Shown: positions 32,412 through 40,140 of the stretch, one piece after another
How positions within the stretch are numbered: position 1 is the stretch's first letter
How the letters are laid out: every line of letters starts with the position of its first letter
Source of the DNA: Streptomyces pactum
GTDB taxonomy: Bacteria > Actinomycetota > Actinomycetes > Streptomycetales > Streptomycetaceae
Direction of reading: 5' to 3'
Length of the DNA: 64,000 nt
NCBI RefSeq assembly: GCF_002005225.1
Contig: NZ_CP019724.1
Coordinates: 7,172,001 to 7,236,000 of the forward strand
Notes under the pieces: generated by a model
What the model was told of the DNA's origin: nothing
The model's database searches: none
What the model saw: only the letters and a program-made list of their open reading frames with translations
Program-made: the position numbers and the translations under genes

Positions 32412-33545
32412 ATGAGATTCCTCGAGCGCGAACGCGCCACCCTCGCCAAGCTGCTGCCCGACCTGGACCCCGCCCTGCGCGAGGCCCCGCTGATGGAACT
32501 GGAACGGCCGGGCAGCCCGGGCATCCGGCACTTCCGGGACAGCGGCGGCCCGGGGCTGCTCGTCCCCGAATCGCACCAGGGCCGGGGCGCGACCGCGCTG
32601 GACGCCCTGCGCGTGCAGCGGGCCATCGGCAGCCGCTCACCGTCCCTGGCGGTGGCCACCACCATGCACCACTTCTCCATGGCCACCCTGGTCGGACTCG
32701 GCGGCCTCGGCGACGGCCTGGAGTGGATGCTGATCGAAGGCGTGGCCTCCACCAACCGCGTCATCGCCTCCGGCTTCGCCGAGGGCCGCAGCGGCGCGGG
32801 CATCCTCGACCCGTCGATGACCGCCACGGTGACCGCGGACGGCATCCGGATCAACGGCGTCAAAAGACCGTGCAGCCTGGCCCACTCCATGGACGTGCTC
32901 ACCGCCAGCGTCATGATCCCGCGCGCGGACGGGCAGGGCGACGAACTCGCCGTGGCCCTCGTGCCCGCGGAGAGCGAGGGGCTGAGCGTCAGCGGTTTCT
33001 GGTCCAGCGCGTTCCTGGCCGGCGCCGAGAGCGAACAGGTCACGCTCACCGACGTCCTCGTCCCGCCGGAACTCCTGCTGCGCACCGCGACAACCTCCGG
33101 CGAACGGCTCGACGAACTCCAGACGGCCGGACTGATCTGGTTCCAGATGCTGATGACGGGGAGCTATCTCGGCGCCGCCAGTGCGCTGGTGGAGCGGGTG
33201 CTGCTGAACGACCGCATCCCCGAGCACGAGCGCGTACGCCTCTTCGTCGAGACCGAGGCCGCCATGGCCACCGCCGAGGGCGTCGCCCGCCGCATCGACG
33301 CCGGCGAACTGGACGAGTCGGCGCTCGCGCAGGCGTTGTACGTGCGCTACGGCGTCCAGGACGCCGTGGCCCGCGTCGTCCCGCGCGCGGTCGAACTGCT
33401 CGGCGGGCTCAACTTCATGACCTCCGACGAGGTGGGCCACCTGGCCGCCTGCGCCAACGGGCTGTCGCTGCATCCGCCGTCGCGCTCCCGGATGACCGGC
33501 CCGTTCTCCGCGTACCTGGCCGACCGGCCACTCGCCATCGCCTGA
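32412..33545 (+). CDS. Acyl-CoA dehydrogenase-fold flavoenzyme (dehydrogenase or N-hydroxylase)
   Basis: A 377-residue ACAD-superfamily protein. The N-terminal helical domain ends with SLAVATTMHHFSMATLVGL. The beta domain is IRINGVKRPCSLAHSMDVLT and the C-terminal four-helix bundle includes QTAGLIWFQMLMTGSYLGAA. The superfamily contains two activities relevant here: alpha/beta desaturation of acyl thioesters (as in TamP of tambjamine biosynthesis), and FMNH2-dependent N-hydroxylation of amines (as in VlmH of valanimycin). A catalytic Glu in the usual dehydrogenase position is not obvious to me. A flavin reductase gene three genes downstream favours the hydroxylase reading. Confidence 0.75.
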   Translation: MRFLERERATLAKLLPDLDPALREAPLMELERPGSPGIRHFRDSGGPGLLVPESHQGRGATALDALRVQRAIGSRSPSLAVATTMHHFSMATLVGLGGLGDGLEWMLIEGVASTNRVIASGFAEGRSGAGILDPSMTATVTADGIRINGVKRPCSLAHSMDVLTASVMIPRADGQGDELAVALVPAESEGLSVSGFWSSAFLAGAESEQVTLTDVLVPPELLLRTATTSGERLDELQTAGLIWFQMLMTGSYLGAASALVERVLLNDRIPEHERVRLFVETEAAMATAEGVARRIDAGELDESALAQALYVRYGVQDAVARVVPRAVELLGGLNFMTSDEVGHLAACANGLSLHPPSRSRMTGPFSAYLADRPLAIA

Positions 33546-33599
33546 CCCCGCTCCCACCGTTCACCGGTGGCCGAGATCCGTTGGGAGAACACACCCCCC

Positions 33600-34721
33600 A
33601 TGCCGTCAGACAACCAGCGTCTCGCCGTCCTGCCCGCCGCCCGTACGGGACCGCGCGACCGCCCCACTCTGCTGCTCACCGGCGGCTCCGGAGTGCTCGG
33701 ACGCGCCCTGATCGACGAGCTGTCACCCGACTTCGACCTGCTGTGCCTGCGCCGCAACACACCGCTGCGCGATCCGCGGGTGCGCGAGCTCCAGGGCGAC
33801 CTCGTGGCTCCCCGGCTCGGACTGAGCCGCCTGGCCTGGCACGAACTGGCCCTCGAGGTGGACGTGGTGCTGCACTCCGCGGCCGAGACGAACTGGCGTA
33901 CGCCGCCACAGGACATCACGCGCACGAACCTGCGCGGTGCGGACAACATGCTCGACCTCGCCGCCCGCGCCGACGCGCCGCTGTACCTGGTGAGTACCGC
34001 GTTCGTGGCCAACAGCCCCACCGAGGAGGACCGCCGGCGCTTCCCGGGTGCCGCCGCCTACCTCGACTCCAAGACCGGGGCCGAACGGTTGACCCGCGAC
34101 GCGGGCGTGCCCGGTGCCATCGTTCGGCCCTCGGTCGTCATGGGCGACTCCGTCAGCGGGCGGATCGCCGGTCAGCAGGGACTGACCAGGACGATCGGCT
34201 CGATGGTCCTGGGGGAGGTGCCCGTGCTTCCCGGGGCTCCCGAGGCCCGGATCGACATGGTGCCCCAGGACTACGTCTCCCGGGCCGTCGGCGACCTGGT
34301 CCGGGGCCGTGTGGGCAGCGGCGAGTACTGGCTGACGGCGGGGAAGGAGGCGATCGAGTTACGGGAGTTCGCCGACGTCTGCGCGGACGTCGCCGTCCGC
34401 CACGGCCTGCCCCGGCCCCAGCGGCCCCGGCTGATCCCGGTCGAGGCCGTGCACCGGCTGCTCCTGCCCATGCTGGAGGGCACCTCGCTGCCCGCGTCGG
34501 TCCGCCGGCGACTGGAGCACTACGCGGAACTGCTGCTGGTGTTCCAGCGGGAGCTGCCGTTCGACACCTCCCTCGGCGAACCCGACTGCGGCACCCGCCT
34601 GACCCGTTCCGACATCCGCTGCGCGCTCGTACGCAACGCGGAGAGCTGGGCCGCGGACCGGTCCGGCCTGCTCAGCCGCCATCGCACCGCCGCTGCCGCG
34701 CCGACGGAGGTGGCGTCATGA
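33600..34721 (+). CDS. Thioester-reductase-like SDR (male-sterility type)
   Basis: A 373-residue extended SDR of the NAD_binding_4 (thioester reductase/fatty acyl reductase) type. The cofactor loop is LLLTGGSGVLGRALIDEL near residue 25, and VDVVLHSAAETNWRTPP follows. The catalytic Tyr-x3-Lys is in AAAYLDSKTGAERL. The usual VRPSVVMGDSVSGRIAG substrate segment is present. Expected to release a fatty acyl chain as an aldehyde by NAD(P)H reduction. One codon at 34359-34361 is TTA, the rare Streptomyces leucine codon read by the bldA tRNA. The ATG at 33600 is chosen. Overlaps the aminotransferase by 4 bases. Confidence 0.78.
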   Translation: MPSDNQRLAVLPAARTGPRDRPTLLLTGGSGVLGRALIDELSPDFDLLCLRRNTPLRDPRVRELQGDLVAPRLGLSRLAWHELALEVDVVLHSAAETNWRTPPQDITRTNLRGADNMLDLAARADAPLYLVSTAFVANSPTEEDRRRFPGAAAYLDSKTGAERLTRDAGVPGAIVRPSVVMGDSVSGRIAGQQGLTRTIGSMVLGEVPVLPGAPEARIDMVPQDYVSRAVGDLVRGRVGSGEYWLTAGKEAIELREFADVCADVAVRHGLPRPQRPRLIPVEAVHRLLLPMLEGTSLPASVRRRLEHYAELLLVFQRELPFDTSLGEPDCGTRLTRSDIRCALVRNAESWAADRSGLLSRHRTAAAAPTEVAS

Positions 34722-36121
34722 CCATGTCGCCCCCGTCCGCCGGGTCCGCCGTGCCGTCCTCGGAATCCGCTGTGCCGTCCTCCGGTACGGCGGCGTCGTC
34801 CGCCGGTAACGCAACGTCGTCCGTAGGTAACGCAGCGCTGTCCTCCGGCACCCCAGCGCCGTCCTCCGGCACCGTGGCGCCGTCCGGCCGGCCCGACGTC
34901 GTCGACCTCTACCTCAAGCACATCGGCTCCGGCCGCGCCGTCATGGGCCGAGTCATGGGCGGCATGGCCGAGGTCCGCTCCGAGGGGCCCTGGATCCACG
35001 CCGACGACGGCCGCCGCTTCCTGGACTTCGGCGGGTACGGCGTCTTCATCATGGGCCACCGCCACCCGGCCGTCGTCGAGGCGGTGCACCGGCAGATCGA
35101 CACCCACCCGCTGGCCAGCCGCGTCTTCCTCGAACCCGTCGCCGCCCTGGCAGCCCGGGCCCTCGCCGCGCACACCCCACCCGGCCTCGACTACGTCCAC
35201 TTCGTCAACTCCGGCGCCGAGGCCAGCGAGGCGGCCCTGAAGCTGGCCCGCGCCCACGGACTCACCTCGGTGATCACCACCCGCAGCGGCTTCCACGGCA
35301 AGACCCTCGGCGCGCTGAGCGTCACCGCCAACGCCACGTACCAGACGCCCTTCCAGCCCCTGCTCCCGGACGTCACGCAGGTCGCCTACGACGACCCGGC
35401 CGACCTCGAACAGGCGCTGGCCGCCCGCCGCGACCGGGCCTGCGTCATCGTCGAACCCGTCCAGGGCGAGGGCGGCGTACGCATCCCCCGCCACGGCTAC
35501 CTCAGCCAGGTGCGGGCGCTGTGCCGGGCGTACGGCGCCCTGATGGTCGTCGACGAGATCCAGACCGGCATGGGGCGGCTGGGCACCTGGTGGGGCGTGG
35601 ACGCCGAGGGCGTACGTCCGGACGTGCTGCTGGCCGGCAAGGGGCTCAGCGGCGGTGTCGTACCGGTCGCCGCGATGGTCGCCACCGCGGAGGCCTACGC
35701 CCCCTTCAGCCGCGACCCCTACCTGCACACCTCCACCTTCGGCGCCTCACCGATCGCCTGCGCCGCCGCCCTCGCGACCGTACGGGCGATGGAGGAGGAG
35801 GAGACCGTGGCCCGGGCCGCCGCGCTCGGCCTGCGCCTCCTCACCGCCGTACGGGCCGTGTGCGCGCCGTACGAGGGCGGGCTGGTCCGCGAGGTACGCG
35901 GCCGGGGGCTGCTGATCGGCATCGAGTTCGCCGAGGAACAGGCGGTCGGCGAGCTCCTGCTGGAGCTGATCTCCCGGGGCGTGCTCGTCAACCACTCCCT
36001 CAACTCGACCCGGGTGCTGCGGCTGACCCCGCCGGCCGTGGTCGAGGACACCGCGCTCGACCTGTTCCTCACCACCCTCGGCGAGGCCCTGCGCAGCACG
36101 GCCGACCGCATGGCCGGCTGA
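34718..36121 (+). CDS. Class III PLP-dependent aminotransferase
   Basis: A 467-residue omega-type aminotransferase. Residues about 12-55 are a low-complexity tail made of 7-residue Ser/Ala repeats. The enzyme begins at VVDLYLKHIGSGRAVMGRVM and has GYGVFIMGHRHPAVVEAV, FVNSGAEASEAALKLARAHG, VIVEPVQGEGG, MVVDEIQTGMGRLGTWWG and the Schiff-base Lys in VLLAGKGLSGGVVPVAAM. It belongs to the acetylornithine/GABA aminotransferase branch. Coupled to the reductase upstream, it probably converts the aldehyde product to an amine, as the two halves of TamH do in tambjamine biosynthesis. ATG at 34718 overlaps the preceding stop. Confidence 0.85.
   Translation: MTMSPPSAGSAVPSSESAVPSSGTAASSAGNATSSVGNAALSSGTPAPSSGTVAPSGRPDVVDLYLKHIGSGRAVMGRVMGGMAEVRSEGPWIHADDGRRFLDFGGYGVFIMGHRHPAVVEAVHRQIDTHPLASRVFLEPVAALAARALAAHTPPGLDYVHFVNSGAEASEAALKLARAHGLTSVITTRSGFHGKTLGALSVTANATYQTPFQPLLPDVTQVAYDDPADLEQALAARRDRACVIVEPVQGEGGVRIPRHGYLSQVRALCRAYGALMVVDEIQTGMGRLGTWWGVDAEGVRPDVLLAGKGLSGGVVPVAAMVATAEAYAPFSRDPYLHTSTFGASPIACAAALATVRAMEEEETVARAAALGLRLLTAVRAVCAPYEGGLVREVRGRGLLIGIEFAEEQAVGELLLELISRGVLVNHSLNSTRVLRLTPPAVVEDTALDLFLTTLGEALRSTADRMAG
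34751..34876 (+). repeat. Six 21-bp in-frame repeats in the aminotransferase N-terminus
   Basis: Units of 21 bp starting at 34751, 34772, 34793, 34814, 34835 and 34856 share a GCCGTCCTCCGG-like core. They encode heptapeptides such as VPSSGTA and ASSAGNA, forming a disordered tail ahead of the catalytic domain. Confidence 0.92.
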
Positions 36122-36134
36122 CACCGGCTCCTGT

Positions 36135-36158
36135 CACAGCCACAGCCACAGCCACAGC
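36135..36158. repeat. Hexamer microsatellite (CACAGC x4)
   Basis: Four CACAGC units lie in the 97-base gap between the aminotransferase and SRPBCC genes. The gap otherwise holds only the GGAAGGA ribosome binding site of the next gene. Confidence 0.9.
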
Positions 36159-36218
36159 CCCTGCCGCACGCTCCTGACACCAGCGTCCGGAACCCTCCGG
36201 GAAGGAACCGAACGACCC

Positions 36219-36686
36219 ATGCGCCACGTGGTCCTGCACGCCCTCGCCCACGGACTGGCACCCGCCGACGTCTACGGCCGCATCAGCGACTTCCGCCGCT
36301 ATCCCGAGTACAGCGACACCTTCCGCGAGGTGTACGTCGAGCCTCCGCTGCCCGACGGTTCCACGGTCTCGGAATGGACCGTCGAGTTCCGGGGCGGCCT
36401 GATGCGGTGGCGGGAGCGTGACACCTACTCACCCGAGACGTACTCCCTCGCCTTCGAGCAGCTCAGCGGCGACTTCCAGACCTTCGAGGGGAGCTGGCGC
36501 TGCGAACCGCGGGACGTCGGCACGCTCGTCGTCTTCACCGCCGCGTTCGACCTCGGCATCCCCTCCCTGGCCGAGATCCTCGACCCGGTGGCCGAGTCGA
36601 CCGTGCGGGCCAACATCGCCCGCGTGCTGCGCGGCCTGGCGGACGCGGAGGTGATCGATGAGCACGCGACTGCGGCTCGTGGCTGA
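36219..36686 (+). CDS. SRPBCC/polyketide-cyclase-like protein
   Basis: A 155-residue START-like (SRPBCC, COQ10/aromatase) protein. Typical features are the N-terminal strand HVVLHALAHGLAPADVYGRI, the helix DFRRYPEYSDTFREVYVE, the strand WTVEFRGGLMRWRERDTY, and the long C-terminal helix starting VAESTVRANIARVLRGL. These proteins bind hydrophobic ligands and sometimes catalyse cyclisation or dehydration. In this cluster it may handle a lipophilic amine or azoxy intermediate, but nothing in the sequence proves this. Overlaps the flavin reductase gene by 29 bases. Confidence 0.78.
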   Translation: MRHVVLHALAHGLAPADVYGRISDFRRYPEYSDTFREVYVEPPLPDGSTVSEWTVEFRGGLMRWRERDTYSPETYSLAFEQLSGDFQTFEGSWRCEPRDVGTLVVFTAAFDLGIPSLAEILDPVAESTVRANIARVLRGLADAEVIDEHATAARG

Positions 36687-37272
36687 CCGGGCGGCGACCA
36701 CCGGGTCCCGGCCCGCGACCACGGACCCCACGAACGCCGATCCGCCGCACGCCGATGCGCTGCACGAGGAACCGGGGCCGGGCGCCGCCCGCTGCCTCGG
36801 TCTGTACGCCAAGCTGGCCGCCGGGGTGACCGTGGTGACCGCCCGCGGCGAGGACGGTCCCCTCGGCATGACGGTCTCCGCCGTCACCTCGCTCTCCGCC
36901 CGCCCGCCGCTGCTCCTGGCCTGTCTGCGCGACGGCTCCCGCACCCTCGCCGCCGTCCGGGCCGGCCGGGCCTTCGCCGTACACCTGCTGCGTGAGGAAC
37001 AGCGGGACCTGGCGGGCCGGTTCGCGTCCCCCACGACGAGCGCGGCCGAGCGGTTCGCCGGGACCGGCATCCGGCAGGTGCTGGGCGTCCCCGTGCTGGC
37101 CGGCGCGCTCGCCTGGTCGGTGTGCCTGACCGAGGACGTACGCCGCTACGGCGACCACCACCTCGTCGTCGGCCGGGTCGCCGCCGTGCACGTGGGCGGC
37201 GGCCGCCCGCTGCTGTGGCACGACCGCCGGTTCGGTGCGCTGACCGAGCCGGTGCCGGACGCCGCCGGATGA
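36658..37272 (+). CDS. Flavin reductase (HpaC/VlmR type)
   Basis: A 204-residue flavin reductase-like domain protein. After a variable N-terminus it shows KLAAGVTVVTARGEDGPLGM, then VSAVTSLSARPPLLLACL, the core of the split-barrel FMN-binding fold. VHLLREEQRDLAGRFAS and the C-terminal GRVAAVHVGGGRPLLWHDRR follow. It would supply FMNH2 or FADH2 to a partner monooxygenase. Within the cluster the ACAD-fold enzyme is the only obvious two-component oxygenase candidate, which supports an N-hydroxylation step. Translation is probably coupled on both sides (29-base and 4-base overlaps). Confidence 0.85.
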   Translation: MSTRLRLVADRAATTGSRPATTDPTNADPPHADALHEEPGPGAARCLGLYAKLAAGVTVVTARGEDGPLGMTVSAVTSLSARPPLLLACLRDGSRTLAAVRAGRAFAVHLLREEQRDLAGRFASPTTSAAERFAGTGIRQVLGVPVLAGALAWSVCLTEDVRRYGDHHLVVGRVAAVHVGGGRPLLWHDRRFGALTEPVPDAAG

Positions 37273-38591
37273 CCGGGCCGCCGGCCGGAACGCCTTACTG
37301 GGACCCCGCGGAGCTGCCGCCGCAGCCCCAGTTGCACGGCGTGGTCACCGCGGACGTGGCCGTCGTCGGGGCCGGTCTGGCCGGGCTGTCCTGCGCCTAC
37401 CACCTGGCGGAACGCGCCCCGGGGCTGGACATCGCCGTGGTGGACGCGGAGCACCCGGCCGCCGGGGCCAGTGGCCGGGGCACCGGCCTGCTGGGCCCCC
37501 GGGCCGGCCCCGCCGTCGACCGCGCGGTGCGCCGCTTCGGCCGGCAGACGGCGCGCCGGATGCACCGGGCCAGCGAGCGGGCGGTACGGGACGTCCTCGA
37601 CCTGTGTGCCCGGCTCGACGTGCCCTGCGGGCTGCGGCCCGGCGAGCAGCTCATGGCCGCGCGCTCGTCCGCGGGCCTGGTGGCACTCGCCCGCCAGGCC
37701 CGGGCCTGGCGCGTACTCGGCCTGGACGTCCCGGTCCTCACCGCGGCCGGCATCCGCGACCGGGTGGGCGTGCCGTACAAGGCCGCCCTCCTGCACCGCC
37801 CCGCCGCCACGCTGGACCCGGCCGCGCTGACCTGCGCCCTCGCGCGCGCGTGCGCCGACAAGGGCGTGCGCTTCTACGGCCGCAGCCCGCTGCTGGCGCT
37901 GCGCCCCGGCGACCTGGTCGGCCCCGAACTGGTCCTCCCGCACGGCCGGCTCTACGCCGGTCAGGCGGTGCTGGCCGTCAACTCCGCCGCACAGGCACTC
38001 GACCTGCCGGTCGGCACGATCCTGCCGCTGGAGGTGTACGCCGTCGCCACCGAACCGCTGAGCGCCCCGGCGTACGAGGCGCTGGGCGGGCGCGCGGGAC
38101 ACTCCGTCGTCGACGCCGTGCCGATGGCGCCGTACTTCCGTCTGCTCCCGGACCGGGGTCTGGTGGCGGGCGGCGGCACCGCCACGGTTCCGGCCGGGCT
38201 CGGCGCTCCCCGGCTCCAGGCCCTCCGGGAGCGCGCCTGGGGGCGGCTGGAGAGGTGGCTGCGGTCCCTGCACCCGGATCTCGCCCAGGTACGGGTCACC
38301 CACCGCTGGTCCGGCCGCATCGGCATGACCGGCGACGACCTGCCGGTGGTCGGGCCGGTCCAGGGCTCCCCCGGCGTCTGGTTCATCGGCGGCTGTTGCG
38401 GGCACGGTCTCGCCCTGTCCGTAGCGCACGGGGCGCACGTGGCGGCGGCCCTGCTGGGCGAGCCGCAACCCGGCGAACGGCTGCCCTGGCACCGCTCCCG
38501 GGCCCCGCGACTGGCGGTACGCGGACCCGTTCGGCCCCTGGTGCGGACGTATGTGGACACGCTGGGGCGCATCGCGCGGCATACATGCTGA
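37269..38591 (+). CDS. FAD-dependent amine/amino acid oxidase-like protein (DAO family)
   Basis: A 440-residue flavoprotein. The dinucleotide-binding motif is VAVVGAGLAGLSCAYHLAER near residues 30-49. The DAO family pattern AGASGRGTGLLGPRAG follows, and the C-terminal segment has HRWSGRIGMTGDDLPVVG and GVWFIGGCCGHGLALS, the usual second FAD contact. Relatives include glycine oxidase and DadA-like enzymes that oxidise a C-N bond. In this cluster it could oxidise an amine or hydrazine-type intermediate. It is the last gene of the overlapping block; the next gene follows after a 251-base repeat-containing gap. Confidence 0.82.
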   Translation: MTGPPAGTPYWDPAELPPQPQLHGVVTADVAVVGAGLAGLSCAYHLAERAPGLDIAVVDAEHPAAGASGRGTGLLGPRAGPAVDRAVRRFGRQTARRMHRASERAVRDVLDLCARLDVPCGLRPGEQLMAARSSAGLVALARQARAWRVLGLDVPVLTAAGIRDRVGVPYKAALLHRPAATLDPAALTCALARACADKGVRFYGRSPLLALRPGDLVGPELVLPHGRLYAGQAVLAVNSAAQALDLPVGTILPLEVYAVATEPLSAPAYEALGGRAGHSVVDAVPMAPYFRLLPDRGLVAGGGTATVPAGLGAPRLQALRERAWGRLERWLRSLHPDLAQVRVTHRWSGRIGMTGDDLPVVGPVQGSPGVWFIGGCCGHGLALSVAHGAHVAAALLGEPQPGERLPWHRSRAPRLAVRGPVRPLVRTYVDTLGRIARHTC

Positions 38592-38642
38592 CGGCGGGGG
38601 TCGTCCGCCTGGCCATACCTGAGAGCCGCCGACCGTCCGCGG

Positions 38643-38690
38643 AACCGCAGAACCGCAGAACCGCAGAACCGCAGAACCGCAGAACCGCGG
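38643..38690. repeat. 8-bp microsatellite (AACCGCAG x6) before the acyltransferase
   Basis: Five perfect AACCGCAG units and one ending in GG lie in the 251-base gap 38592-38842. The gap also has a duplicated CCCGTAGCTCCTCAG (about 38780-38810) and the AGGAGG of the next gene. An 8-bp unit is not a multiple of three, so slippage changes spacing rather than coding. Confidence 0.93.
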
Positions 38691-38842
38691 ATCCGGCAGC
38701 CCGGCAGACCTGCGAAGCAACAGGCCGTCAGACCCGCAGAGTGCGGCTTCCGCGTAACCCGGCCTCCGGAGCGCAGTTCCCAGCCCGTAGCTCCTCAGCC
38801 CGTAGCTCCTCAGCTCCTCAGAACCGACCAGGAGGTTCCACG

Positions 38843-40084
38843 ATGCGACCCCACCTCGGCACGGACGGCCGCCTGCCGCCGTCCCTGTCCATGGGCACCG
38901 CGGACGTCGCCTTTCACATGGCCACGGGCGGCAGGCCGCTGCCCGTCGCGTTCGCGTTCGAGTTCGAGGGCCGCACACCCACGCTGGACGCCCTGCGCGC
39001 GCGGGTCGCCGAACGCGCCCACCGCGTCCCGACGTTGCGCTACCGCATCGCACGGGACCGCAGGAGGTTCCGCCGAGTGGACCGGATCTCGGCGGACCGG
39101 CATGTGCACGAGGCGTGGCTGCCCGAGGACACCGACGGCTCGGCGACCAGCCGGCTGATGCTGTCCCGGCCCATGGGGACGGACGACCGGCCGCCCTGGG
39201 ACGTGTGGCTGGTCCACGGCCCCACGGGACGCCACACCCTGGTCTACCGCACCGACCACGCCTTCCAGGACGGCGTGGGCGCCGCCTACACCGCCCGCGC
39301 TCTCCTCGGCGACCACCCCGAGGGCGGACCGGCCCCGCGGCCCCCCGGGCGGCCCACCGCGCACGGCCTCGCGGACGCGCTGGGCGAGGTTGCGGCCGCG
39401 TTCCGCGGGCCCACCGCCAAACCGGCCTTCGACGGGGAGGCGACGGGGCGCGTCGACGTGTGCCACACGGACACCCCGCTCGCCCGGCTGCGTGCCATCG
39501 CCCGCGACCACGGCGGCACGGTGACGGACGTCTACCTCGCCGCTCTGGCCCACGCCGTCCGCACCTGGTACCTGAAGGGCACCGGCTCGGCCCATCCACC
39601 GCTGCCCGTGTCGATCCCGATGTCGGTCCGGGCCCCGGGAGAGGAGTACGCCCCGGGCAACCGGATGGTCACCGCCCGGCTGCTGCTGCCCTGCGACGAG
39701 GAGTCCCCGCGGCGGGCCCTGGCCCGGGTCGTCGCCCGCACGGGCCGGCTGCGCGAGAGCCGGCGGCGCGACGCCATGCGCCTGCTGCTGTCCGCGGCCC
39801 CGCGGACGCTCGGCGCGTCCGTCGGCACCCGTCTGGTCCACGGGGCGTTCGTCGCCGGACCGGTGAGCAGCGTGAACTTCGGCACGGCCTTGGTGCACCA
39901 GGGGCTCACGGCCCGGCGCGCGGCCGTCTTCACCAGTGTCGCGTCGGGTATCCGGTGCGTGACGACGCTGACGAGCCAGCACGACACCGCCTGCCTGACC
40001 GTCGTCCACGACGAGGCCCTGGCGACCGCGGACGAACTCCCCGACCTGTGGCTCGGTGCCCTGCTGGAGCTGGAACGGCCCTAG
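38843..40084 (+). CDS. WS/DGAT-like O-acyltransferase
   Basis: A 413-residue protein of the wax ester synthase/diacylglycerol acyltransferase (condensation-fold) family. It begins MGTADVAFHMATGGRPLPVA. The catalytic motif is DHAFQDGVG (HxxxDG) near residue 142-150. The C-terminal half has PVSIPMSVRAPGEEYAPGNR and ends with the VVHDEALATADEL segment. The classic HHxxxDG is DHxxxDG here: the first His is Asp, while the second, catalytic, His remains. It may acylate an alcohol or amine made by the cluster. GGAGG upstream of ATG 38843. Ends just before a strong bidirectional terminator. Confidence 0.75.
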   Translation: MRPHLGTDGRLPPSLSMGTADVAFHMATGGRPLPVAFAFEFEGRTPTLDALRARVAERAHRVPTLRYRIARDRRRFRRVDRISADRHVHEAWLPEDTDGSATSRLMLSRPMGTDDRPPWDVWLVHGPTGRHTLVYRTDHAFQDGVGAAYTARALLGDHPEGGPAPRPPGRPTAHGLADALGEVAAAFRGPTAKPAFDGEATGRVDVCHTDTPLARLRAIARDHGGTVTDVYLAALAHAVRTWYLKGTGSAHPPLPVSIPMSVRAPGEEYAPGNRMVTARLLLPCDEESPRRALARVVARTGRLRESRRRDAMRLLLSAAPRTLGASVGTRLVHGAFVAGPVSSVNFGTALVHQGLTARRAAVFTSVASGIRCVTTLTSQHDTACLTVVHDEALATADELPDLWLGALLELERP

Positions 40085-40096
40085 CCACGGCGCCAC

Positions 40097-40134
40097 GCGC
40101 GGGACCCCGGACGACACCGTCCGGGGTCCCGCGC
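40097..40134. terminator. Bidirectional terminator between convergent genes
   Basis: Perfect 17-bp stem from GCGCGGGACCCCGGACG (40097-40113) and its complement (40118-40134) with loop ACAC. It lies between the acyltransferase stop (40084) and the convergent methyltransferase stop (40141). Confidence 0.85.
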
Positions 40135-40140
40135 GCCGTC

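Noticed and set aside
32240..34717. Upstream part of a 1293-codon plus-strand frame ending with the aminotransferase
   Set aside because: The frame merely stays open through two other genes in a different frame; the aminotransferase starts at the ATG at 34718.
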